This document shows, piece after piece, positions 1-8,397 of a DNA stretch of 64,000 nucleotides (the stretch's first letter is position 1; each line of letters starts with the position of its first letter). Source of the stretch: Symsagittifera roscoffensis. Lineage: Eukaryota; Xenacoelomorpha; Acoela; Convolutidae. Both the position numbers and the translations under genes were made by a program. The notes beneath the pieces are model-generated. The model was not told where the DNA came from, did not search any database, and was given only the letters and a program-made list of their open reading frames with translations. The DNA lies in assembly GCF_963678635.1 (NCBI RefSeq), contig NC_087069.1, positions 6,927,472 through 6,991,471 on the forward strand, in the 5' to 3' direction.

Positions 1-1110
1 TACTATGTTACTCGAATATTCATTTGGTAAGTTAAAATATGACTCAACTACCCTGCCTATGTCAGGTTTCTTAGGTTCTTCGCCTGTTTCTGCTTCTAAG
101 TCTCCTGTTTCTCTTGCTATTCTCAATTTTTTTATTATCAGGTTTTCAGTGTGGGTAAGTCCTACCCCCACTCCCCGGACAAAAATATCCATCGGCGTCC
201 CCGTCGATCGCATACCGGATATTAAGTCGAGGTTAGAAGCTGGAATGAGGAGTTGTCCTTCTTGGGCAGCCCAAGAAGGATCATCTCGCTCCGTCTCAAT
301 GTATTTCGCGCTTTCACGATCCACATCTTGAATCGTGACGCTGGTCTCTTTAGGATCTGATGTCATTTCGTTCAGCCACTCCAAGACTCGCAGATTTGTG
401 AGATCATCTCTGTTGGACTCCGATTGCTCCTCATCGAAATCTACTTCGGGTTCCGATCTGTCCTCGATCCATTCCTGGTCGTGATCATCCACTATGTCAA
501 TGTCTTGTGAGACTGTTATGCTCTCTAGACCTACCACTTCTTCCACTATCTTTTTCAGATCTATCTTGTCTACTACATAGTCGTCACCGTAACGGTTGTA
601 TTTCTTTCTAGGTCTTTTCCCGTCGCCTTGTCGAGTCTGCATCGTGAACGGGAGATCTGGATCCATATTTTTGGGAACCTCAGTCTGTTCGGGATCCTGC
701 CAATCTTCCTCCGCGTAAGGTAAGGTTTCATCATCCGCTTCTATCACCTCATTTGGATCCAGGTCCAGTGGTGTATTCGTTCCCTCCTCTATTACCTCAT
801 TTCCATCATTCTTCTCCCTGGTGCCTTTCTCGTTGACCTCGCAAGCAGGATCCATCATCAGGTAATCCCCTTTTTCCATATCTGCAGGTATACACAAGTC
901 CTCTGTCGATGGATTGTGTGGCTTGATGTTTTCGTAGTGGGCGGCTCGGCCTGTACTCAGTCTGTAAAAGCGTCCCTCCTGGTGCACCTCTGTAATCATG
1001 AAGGGTCCCCTCCACTTCTTTAGGAGCTTCTTCGTCCCTTTCGGTGGTATAACGTTCTGAAACACCCATACGTAGTCTCCCACCGCGTAAGCTTTTGCAC
1101 CAGCTGCTTT
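1..1110 (-). pseudogene. Duplicated fragment of ORF1 (integrase C-terminus to start of macro region)
   Basis: Positions 1-1,110 repeat 1,919-3,028 with no difference that I can see by eye. They encode the GPF-module end of integrase and the acidic linker leading to the macro domain. At 1,110/1,111 the copy breaks off inside the integrase C-terminal region and passes directly into the ORF1/ORF2 spacer. The period is 1,918 bp. The near-perfect identity means a very recent tandem duplication, an unequal exchange, or an assembly artefact. Confidence 0.85.
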
Positions 1111-1477
1111 CAAGTGAGTAATTTTAAATGATCAATCAGGATCTAGAAAAGCAATCACGAATGTCACACTTGTCAATTTCACCTTAATATACATCGTTAA
1201 AATTTGCTTAAAGACAGTTCAGATAAAAAGATATTTATCCTAAAATTCATTAAAATCAATTGGTTTCTAAAATTTTGGAATAGGACCTAAGATTGGACAG
1301 TCCAAACTTTGGATCTATTCCCAAAATAGTCATTTAGTTATTCATGGTCACTAACCCCTACTTACCCATGATCTTAATAACCTAACACATTACAACACAT
1401 AACATAACATAACATAACACACATATCACATATTACATGTAACTTGGTCTTTGGCCTAACACCCTCTCGCTCATCAC
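1111..1477 (-). other. Spacer between ORF1 and ORF2, copy A
   Basis: AT-rich non-coding stretch directly after the ORF1 stop. It is conserved in B (28,641-29,034) and C (53,637-54,042), where it leads into the ORF2 start codon. It holds a short CATAAC-type tandem repeat (about 1,385-1,425), a good splice donor and acceptor pair on the minus strand (1,365 and 1,143), and an 11-base match to the LTR terminus (CGAATGTCACA, about 1,158-1,168). I see no open frame in it. Confidence 0.75.
1143..1365 (-). promoter_or_regulatory. Candidate intron or ORF2 splice acceptor, copy A
   Basis: On the minus strand a donor G|GTAAGTAGG (GT at 1,365-1,364) is followed 223 bases later by a pyrimidine-rich acceptor ending TTTTCTAG (AG at 1,144-1,143). 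Both sites are kept in B (GTAAGT, TTTCTTTTCTAG) and C (GTGAGT, TTTCTTTTCTAG). The acceptor lies about 95 bases upstream of the ORF2 ATG in B and C. It could serve a spliced subgenomic ORF2 mRNA, as retroviral env mRNAs are made, or trans-splicing. This is inference from consensus only. Confidence 0.45.
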
Positions 1478-4400
1478 TCAGCCTATACTTAAGTAATATT
1501 TCTTATGTACATACACTTGTATGTTCGTATCAGAGAATATCACGTATACAAGCGCGTACAATTCCCGAGGATGCAGTCTTCCTCTGTTTGGATCGAACAC
1601 CGGAAGCGAAAGTTCCTTCACGTCCATTTCCACAAGGAAGTCCCTCAGCCTCGTCAAAGACAAGACTAAATTTTCTGGGTCCACGTGTTGTTTCTCCGTT
1701 GCCCTCGTTACCAAGAAGCATAAGTACTTTCCCGGTATCTGCGACACCGCCGGGGGTAAGGCTGCTACGCCCCCTATCCCTGGTCTTTGCTTCCAAAGGA
1801 ATTCCACGTTTTTGTATTCTCTCTTAAAATCCGCCGCTAGCGCCGTCCTAAAACTCATGTCTGCGGTGATCGCTATCGCACATGTTCTGTTTGTGAGTAT
1901 GAAATCACTATCTGTTAGTACTATGTTACTCGAATATTCATTTGGTAAGTTAAAATATGACTCAACTACCCTGCCTATGTCAGGTTTCTTAGGTTCTTCG
2001 CCTGTTTCTGCTTCTAAGTCTCCTGTTTCTCTTGCTATTCTCAATTTTTTTATTATCAGGTTTTCAGTGTGGGTAAGTCCTACCCCCACTCCCCGGACAA
2101 AAATATCCATCGGCGTCCCCGTCGATCGCATACCGGATATTAAGTCGAGGTTAGAAGCTGGAATGAGGAGTTGTCCTTCTTGGGCAGCCCAAGAAGGATC
2201 ATCTCGCTCCGTCTCAATGTATTTCGCGCTTTCACGATCCACATCTTGAATCGTGACGCTGGTCTCTTTAGGATCTGATGTCATTTCGTTCAGCCACTCC
2301 AAGACTCGCAGATTTGTGAGATCATCTCTGTTGGACTCCGATTGCTCCTCATCGAAATCTACTTCGGGTTCCGATCTGTCCTCGATCCATTCCTGGTCGT
2401 GATCATCCACTATGTCAATGTCTTGTGAGACTGTTATGCTCTCTAGACCTACCACTTCTTCCACTATCTTTTTCAGATCTATCTTGTCTACTACATAGTC
2501 GTCACCGTAACGGTTGTATTTCTTTCTAGGTCTTTTCCCGTCGCCTTGTCGAGTCTGCATCGTGAACGGGAGATCTGGATCCATATTTTTGGGAACCTCA
2601 GTCTGTTCGGGATCCTGCCAATCTTCCTCCGCGTAAGGTAAGGTTTCATCATCCGCTTCTATCACCTCATTTGGATCCAGGTCCAGTGGTGTATTCGTTC
2701 CCTCCTCTATTACCTCATTTCCATCATTCTTCTCCCTGGTGCCTTTCTCGTTGACCTCGCAAGCAGGATCCATCATCAGGTAATCCCCTTTTTCCATATC
2801 TGCAGGTATACACAAGTCCTCTGTCGATGGATTGTGTGGCTTGATGTTTTCGTAGTGGGCGGCTCGGCCTGTACTCAGTCTGTAAAAGCGTCCCTCCTGG
2901 TGCACCTCTGTAATCATGAAGGGTCCCCTCCACTTCTTTAGGAGCTTCTTCGTCCCTTTCGGTGGTATAACGTTCTGAAACACCCATACGTAGTCTCCCA
3001 CCGCGTAAGCTTTTGCACCAGCTGCTTTCTTGTCGAATCTTTTCCTTTGCCTTGCCTGTGCTTGCTGAGTATTTCGTCTGCACAGATCGTTCAACTCCTG
3101 TTGACGTCTGATCACATCCCTTACGTAAACCTGTGGAGATGTTTTCTTTCCCTCATACTCTGGGTAGAAGAATGTCAAGGGTAAAGACTTCTCGTGTCCC
3201 GTCAGCATCATGTGTGGACTGACTCCAGTGGTGGAGTGTTGCGTGCTATTATAAGCTCCCATCACCTGTGGAAGGTATCTGTCCCAATCGGTCATGTACC
3301 TGGAACAATATACCCTCAGCATCGACACTAGCGTCCTATTCTGTCTTTCCACCAAGCCATTCGTCTGAGGATGGTATGTCGTGGAGTGAGCCTGAGCGAC
3401 CTGTGACCGTCTCATAAGCTCTTTCGTAAGCTCGCCTACGAAAGCTGTTCCATTGTCCGATTGAAATGTCATTGGACACCCATGTCTTGCTATCCACGTA
3501 TTGATCAGGTGGTCGCATGTCTCTTCCGCCAAGGCAGTTATGCAGGGCACGGCCTCTGCATACTTCGTAAAATGATCTATCATGATCAGCACCTGATTGT
3601 AACCATTGTCTGTCATGCATATTTTTTGGTGATCGATTTGTACCACCTCATTGAATTCAGACGACTCGATCGATTGCAAAGGAAATCGCAACTTCCTAGG
3701 ATCCTTGACCTGTTGGCATGACAGACATGCTGTCACCCATTTCTCGCATGCCCTTTTCATCCCAGGCCACTCAAAGCGCTTCAGGATCCTCTGATATACT
3801 TTGTCGATCCCCTGATGGCCCATCTGATCATGTGACCTGAATAATAATTCTGTCTGATAGAGTTGCGGTAATATTATCGCGTTATACTTGTACAGGACTC
3901 TGTCTTCCTCTCTTCTTTTGCAAGCTACAATCCCGTCCTTGTTCAAGTATAATCTCCCTTCCTTCTGCATGAAGTATTGTCTCAGGCTGCGATAACTATC
4001 TTCCTCGAGGTCCCCTTTATCCGGAGAACCATTCTCGATCCACCTTTTCAGGTTGCTTGTCATGCGATCATTTCTTTGCGCCCTCAGAAGGTCCGAGAGT
4101 CTGTATCTCGCCTTCAAGTATGTCTTCATGACCCTCATTTGACTATTCAGCTCGTTGGGTTGATGTGTGTCCTCCTCCATCTTTACGCACCAAATCTTTG
4201 CCAACGGTTGTGTTTCTTGTTTAAACGGTTGAAGATCAGTCCTGACTACCTCTTTCTGTGGCAATAAGCTCATCGACCGCTTTGACACTGCTATTGTTTC
4301 CAAATCGTCTGCTGCGTTGTCGAAGATCCTTTCCTCTGGTATGAGATAGCGATCGCTGTCAGGGTCTTTGTACACTTCTCTATCCAGATCCCTTGCGTGG

Positions 4401-6505
4401 GTTTCTACCAGCAGTGTGAGGATCGCAAGTTCTGACAGTTCTGATCCCGAGCTCGAGTCCCTGTCTGAGTATGTGTCCATACTCAAATTCCTGGAGCTGT
4501 CCTCCATTGAAGCGTCTGTGATGGAGTCCACTCCCTCCTTCAGATCAGGTCCATACCTTCTCCGCATCCATCTAAACTCCCCGGACAAAACCTTGTTCTC
4601 TAGGTCCTGTTTCTCGTCAGGAACTTTCTCGTCTATCTCGGACTCCCCGGACAAATTTTCTTGTGCCGGGTGTTGATCTTGTGATCTTTGATCTTTCTCT
4701 TTATCCTTCTCCCCGGACAAATAGTCTTGCAGCAGATTTTGTTTTACAACCTCACCCTCTTCATCCCGGTCCACAAAGGTGACAGTTTTCTTTTGCTTGC
4801 CGCTCTCCTGTTCTTTTTGTCCGTAAGAAGTACTGGTTAAAATCTCTTGGGGTATTGAGGATACTAGTTGCTGAACTATTGTCCTACAATCCCTCTCGTT
4901 CTCTTCGTGTTGTCGTCTGGACGGCATGATCTTTACTTTCTCCCTGACTGTTAGCGATGCCACTGCTGCCGTCCACTCGGGGTCATCTCTGGTCACTTCT
5001 CTCTCTAACAATCCACCCAGCATCCGCATCACTTGTGGTGTGACTTGCACCGTTTTATCCAGTAATGAGAGGCTGTTTATATTCATGCGAGAGAGTTCTT
5101 GCTGGACCAGGTTCGATTGCAGCAGCAAATCCAAAGGGATCGGGTCCCCCTTTGACAGGATCTTTATCTCCGCTGCTTTCTCTACAGGTAATTCAGGATG
5201 TCCTGGAATTGGATGTCCAGACTTATCCAACCATCTCGTTAAAGGAAGCGCTTCATAAGTTTCTTTGTCTAGAAACGAGAATCCCTCTTTTATTTCCGCC
5301 TGATTGGCTTGCTTCTGCTCCAACCTTTCATAGAACTCAGTTTTCTTGCTGAGGCTATCAGCATTTTGGTGTTTATCGCGCATCCTATGCTCGATTATCA
5401 TATGGTAGCCATCCAATCTTACTATCCATCTACCAATATAACTCTGATCCATCGAGTAGGTTTTCAACCAGGATAACGCCCTGTTGTCCACGCGCAACTT
5501 GAAGGGAGCGCTCCCCAAGTATGCACGGTACTTTTCCAGAAAGGTGACCACTGCAAACATTTCTGCCTTTGGTGCGCCATATTTCATCTCTGTGTCACTC
5601 AGGACCTTGCTGCCGTATGCAATGGGACGGAGAACTGTTCTTCCGTTCCATTCTTGCTCCTGATGCAAGATTCCTGAGATGGCCACCACCGATGCATCTG
5701 TGTCGAGAACATACATGCCCTTTTCTGTAGGCATGCCCAGCACTGGCGCTTCGCACAGTTCCCGCTTTATGTTCTCGAAAGCAACTTGTGCTTCATCGTT
5801 CCATTCGAACTTCTTCCCTTTGTTGCGCATCAGCTTCTGCATCGGATACACTTTGTCCGCATATCCTTTAATGAATTCTCGGTAGTAATTGGCAAACCCC
5901 AGGAAGCTCATTAGCTGTGTGTCCGTTCTCGGAGCCTTCCATGTCAGCACGGCCTCTACTGCGTCCGGATCTGGCCTCACACCATGCCTGTCCACCATTC
6001 TTCCCAGGTACTTGATCGAATCCCTAAGGATTTCACATTTCGATGGTTTGCATTTCAAGCCTGCTCTTTTCATACATCCGAAGACCTCATCGAGCCGATC
6101 AATGTGATCCTCTAGGCTCGGTGTCGCTATGACTACGTCATCCACGTAGCACATCAAGAGATTCCCGTACTTTTTGGTCACTCCTGTCAAAGCCTGAGCC
6201 ATCAGCCTTTGAAAAGTTGCTGTCGCATTGCACAAGCCGAAGGGCATCCTCTTCCACTGGTACAACCCCAATTCGCACGCGAATCCGGTTTTCTCTCTGT
6301 CCTTCTTTCGCAGAGGGACCTGCCAGAAGGCAGAACCTAAGTCCAGTGTGGTGAAGAACTTGGCATCACCAAGTTTAGATAGGCTCTCATCTATTCGCGG
6401 TATCGGGTACGCATCTTTGATCGTTACCGCGTTCAAGTAACGAAAGTCGCAACAAAACTTAAGCTGCCCCCTTTCTTTTTCGCCATTACTACCCCGCAAG
6501 CCCAC
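1478..6505 (-). CDS. pol: ORF1 part 3, copy A: RT - RNase H - linker - integrase - macro domain
   Basis: Open stretch of 1,675 codons. Domains in order: rest of reverse transcriptase with YVDD at about residues 120-123 (6,137-6,148); RNase H with the LDTDAS motif near 5,690-5,705; a charged linker of about 500 residues with three LSGE motifs; integrase with an H-x4-H / C-x2-C zinc module (about 3,712-3,835) and catalytic D, D, E at codons 3,631, 3,455 and 3,347, the last two 35 residues apart; a GPF-type module; an acidic region; and a C-terminal macro domain. The start is not real: the frame continues the one ending at 6,433, and copy A has lost one C in a homopolymer (five C near 6,466 against six in B and C). 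Expected products are nuclear and particle-associated enzymes released by the protease. Catalytic residues are intact. Confidence 0.93.
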   Translation of the reverse strand: MGLRGSNGEKERGQLKFCCDFRYLNAVTIKDAYPIPRIDESLSKLGDAKFFTTLDLGSAFWQVPLRKKDREKTGFACELGLYQWKRMPFGLCNATATFQRLMAQALTGVTKKYGNLLMCYVDDVVIATPSLEDHIDRLDEVFGCMKRAGLKCKPSKCEILRDSIKYLGRMVDRHGVRPDPDAVEAVLTWKAPRTDTQLMSFLGFANYYREFIKGYADKVYPMQKLMRNKGKKFEWNDEAQVAFENIKRELCEAPVLGMPTEKGMYVLDTDASVVAISGILHQEQEWNGRTVLRPIAYGSKVLSDTEMKYGAPKAEMFAVVTFLEKYRAYLGSAPFKLRVDNRALSWLKTYSMDQSYIGRWIVRLDGYHMIIEHRMRDKHQNADSLSKKTEFYERLEQKQANQAEIKEGFSFLDKETYEALPLTRWLDKSGHPIPGHPELPVEKAAEIKILSKGDPIPLDLLLQSNLVQQELSRMNINSLSLLDKTVQVTPQVMRMLGGLLEREVTRDDPEWTAAVASLTVREKVKIMPSRRQHEENERDCRTIVQQLVSSIPQEILTSTSYGQKEQESGKQKKTVTFVDRDEEGEVVKQNLLQDYLSGEKDKEKDQRSQDQHPAQENLSGESEIDEKVPDEKQDLENKVLSGEFRWMRRRYGPDLKEGVDSITDASMEDSSRNLSMDTYSDRDSSSGSELSELAILTLLVETHARDLDREVYKDPDSDRYLIPEERIFDNAADDLETIAVSKRSMSLLPQKEVVRTDLQPFKQETQPLAKIWCVKMEEDTHQPNELNSQMRVMKTYLKARYRLSDLLRAQRNDRMTSNLKRWIENGSPDKGDLEEDSYRSLRQYFMQKEGRLYLNKDGIVACKRREEDRVLYKYNAIILPQLYQTELLFRSHDQMGHQGIDKVYQRILKRFEWPGMKRACEKWVTACLSCQQVKDPRKLRFPLQSIESSEFNEVVQIDHQKICMTDNGYNQVLIMIDHFTKYAEAVPCITALAEETCDHLINTWIARHGCPMTFQSDNGTAFVGELTKELMRRSQVAQAHSTTYHPQTNGLVERQNRTLVSMLRVYCSRYMTDWDRYLPQVMGAYNSTQHSTTGVSPHMMLTGHEKSLPLTFFYPEYEGKKTSPQVYVRDVIRRQQELNDLCRRNTQQAQARQRKRFDKKAAGAKAYAVGDYVWVFQNVIPPKGTKKLLKKWRGPFMITEVHQEGRFYRLSTGRAAHYENIKPHNPSTEDLCIPADMEKGDYLMMDPACEVNEKGTREKNDGNEVIEEGTNTPLDLDPNEVIEADDETLPYAEEDWQDPEQTEVPKNMDPDLPFTMQTRQGDGKRPRKKYNRYGDDYVVDKIDLKKIVEEVVGLESITVSQDIDIVDDHDQEWIEDRSEPEVDFDEEQSESNRDDLTNLRVLEWLNEMTSDPKETSVTIQDVDRESAKYIETERDDPSWAAQEGQLLIPASNLDLISGMRSTGTPMDIFVRGVGVGLTHTENLIIKKLRIARETGDLEAETGEEPKKPDIGRVVESYFNLPNEYSSNIVLTDSDFILTNRTCAIAITADMSFRTALAADFKREYKNVEFLWKQRPGIGGVAALPPAVSQIPGKYLCFLVTRATEKQHVDPENLVLSLTRLRDFLVEMDVKELSLPVFDPNRGRLHPRELYALVYVIFSDTNIQVYVHKKYYLSIG
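1481..1925 (-). CDS. Macro domain at the C-terminus of ORF1, copy A
   Basis: The last 145 or so residues match the OARD1/TARG1-type macro fold in strand and helix pattern. There is an 'xxCAIAITADMSFRTALA' segment at the ligand-loop position, then GGVAAL, then GKYLCFLVT, PENL..SL..LRDF, and a closing strand before the stop. OARD1 reverses ADP-ribosylation. Here the first glycine loop reads RTALA and the second, normally a GCG-type loop with the catalytic Asp, reads DPNRGRLHP, so hydrolase activity is doubtful. The domain is kept in all three copies. The assignment is by eye and needs profile confirmation. Confidence 0.72.
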
Positions 6506-8394
6506 GGCGATTTCGAGGGTTCTATCATGTCGTATTCAAGCAACATTTCTATTTCTGCTCGGCACGCTTCCGATTTCTGCGGCGTCATTCGCCTTGCGCC
6601 TTCCCTATGGGGTACGGCGCCTTCTTCTAGTTCGATTTCGTGTTCGACGAAATTACAGCAACCGATATCCGCCTTATGTTTTGAAAATACATCAGCGTTC
6701 CGATTTAGGAGGTCCCGCAATTTTTCGAAATCCCCCTCACCTATTTTCCCTTTTAAGTGTTCTATCTCTGGCAAAACCGGTTTGTCAGATTCTAATTCAT
6801 ATGACGAGGGGCGTTCCGGAAAATTCGAGCAGCTTGATAAGCCGTCGTCCGTTTCGGATTTCATTGAAAACAATTTATGAATAGATTTTAATTCATCAAT
6901 CCTCTTTAAAATTTTATCTTTATTGGCATGATATGGACAGTCTTTGACACTATATTTCTTCAAGTTTTGTGTCTCTTCATAGTCGGTCCTCATCGGCAAT
7001 GCGTAACCAAGCTTCTTTCCACGCTGGATTGAAACCGTGGTGTCCAGTGTGTTCAACAACACACTGACACACAGTCCGTTTCGCGTTACCGAGAAGCTCC
7101 GGCCTAAAATCACCGAACTCTGACTATTTGGATTCGGTACTAAGCAAACCTGTTTACTATCACTTAATGAATTTAAATTTCTCATTCTAAAAATCGCTAC
7201 CACAGCTTGTCCTGGTTGTAATTTACCTTTTCTATCCAAAAAAACTGGTACCTTATTCTCGTCTGTTATTATCCTATTAATTGGTCTCTTAACATACTTT
7301 CGGTCCGGGTTTCTAATCCGTATTAGACCGTTGTTCAAGTCAATCATCACGTCAAAGTTCCTGACAAAATCTCTGCCCAAGATGAATTGGTCGGCGTCGT
7401 CCAGATTCTCTACCACCAGGAAGCTCATCCAAAGGTTCCGTCCTCCCATGTGAAGGACCGTCACCGGTGTTCTTCCGGCTACGTAGATAGCTCCTCGATT
7501 TGCAGCGGCTAGTCGGAGATTCGTAGGAATCAGATCTTCCCGCGTGAAGCCCATTCTTTCCCAGGTTTTTATCGGCATCACACTCACCACCGCGCCTGTG
7601 TCCAGAAGCCCTGTGACTCCGATTTTTGTTCCGTTGGTGTCAAGCAGGTGTGCTGTCACATCTGCTTCATATCCAATATGTACCGCGTTTTGTTCCATCA
7701 TGGCGTCATGGCCTATCCTGCGGACTTTGAGTTCCTCTTCACCCAAATAGATCTGCCCCATTTGGTCATCATCTGTTGTTATGTAAGTCCTGGTGTAAAT
7801 GCTGATTCCATCCACGTTCAGCATTATTTGATACGGCCCATAGACCTCCAAGTAGCGTCCATGAAGTTTCTTCATGCGAGGGCCACCCGTCGTTAGTAGT
7901 GCTCGCACAGCTCTCGATTCAGTGCGTGGCTCCACCTGCCTCAGATAATCTGCATATGTGTCCAAATGCATTAAAGTGAATTCTGATGGTTCACTCAGAT
8001 TTCTTATTACCTGGTGTCCAGCCACTGAGATTATCGACTGTATCTTCTTTCCTTGCGGCGCCATGCCGAACCTCTTACCGGAGATCACTTTAAGTTTCAT
8101 ATCTAAACTGCTTGGTGTTTTCGTCTCCTCGAACTCCGTTGCTTCAAAGGTATTCAGTTGCTCCTGAAGCTTTTCATTTTCCAGTTCAAGTTTCACTTTT
8201 TGCTCGATCTCTTTCGTCACCAATTCCTGTTGTACTCTATTTAGAGCATCCTTTGCGGCTGCCTTATAATCGATCTTGAAGTCATCGGCCGCAGTTGCTG
8301 GTTCCGGTTCACGTGCTTCTTCTGTTACCGCTTGCATTTTCTTTGCCGCCAGCTCTTGAGGTTTGTCCTTCCTGCGTGCCTCTGCTTCGCTCAA
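6433..8394 (-). CDS. pro-pol: ORF1 part 2, copy A: protease and N-terminal reverse transcriptase
   Basis: Open stretch of 653 codons continuing the Gag frame after a nonsense codon at about 8,395. It holds a short coiled coil, then a retropepsin-type aspartic protease with LLDTGA (Asp codon 7,600-7,602, about residue 265) and the later ILGRDF motif. The start of reverse transcriptase follows (conserved PWACGVV and KKKGG region). The last codons are out of frame because of the one-base loss near 6,466. The protease would cleave the polyprotein within the particle. Confidence 0.92.
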   Translation of the reverse strand: MSEAEARRKDKPQELAAKKMQAVTEEAREPEPATAADDFKIDYKAAAKDALNRVQQELVTKEIEQKVKLELENEKLQEQLNTFEATEFEETKTPSSLDMKLKVISGKRFGMAPQGKKIQSIISVAGHQVIRNLSEPSEFTLMHLDTYADYLRQVEPRTESRAVRALLTTGGPRMKKLHGRYLEVYGPYQIMLNVDGISIYTRTYITTDDDQMGQIYLGEEELKVRRIGHDAMMEQNAVHIGYEADVTAHLLDTNGTKIGVTGLLDTGAVVSVMPIKTWERMGFTREDLIPTNLRLAAANRGAIYVAGRTPVTVLHMGGRNLWMSFLVVENLDDADQFILGRDFVRNFDVMIDLNNGLIRIRNPDRKYVKRPINRIITDENKVPVFLDRKGKLQPGQAVVAIFRMRNLNSLSDSKQVCLVPNPNSQSSVILGRSFSVTRNGLCVSVLLNTLDTTVSIQRGKKLGYALPMRTDYEETQNLKKYSVKDCPYHANKDKILKRIDELKSIHKLFSMKSETDDGLSSCSNFPERPSSYELESDKPVLPEIEHLKGKIGEGDFEKLRDLLNRNADVFSKHKADIGCCNFVEHEIELEEGAVPHREGARRMTPQKSEACRAEIEMLLEYDMIEPSKSPWACGVVMAKKKGGSLSFVATFVT

Positions 8395-8397
8395 AAG

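Noticed and set aside
1385-1430. CATAAC-type short tandem repeat as a functional array
   Set aside because: Few units of a simple sequence; the number varies between copies. It looks like an ordinary microsatellite.
1521-2249. Plus-strand open frame of 242 codons (similar ones at 29,078-29,791 and 54,086-54,814)
   Set aside because: It lies antisense to the macro-domain region of ORF1 in all three copies, and the sense frame has clear domains. It is a shadow of codon use.
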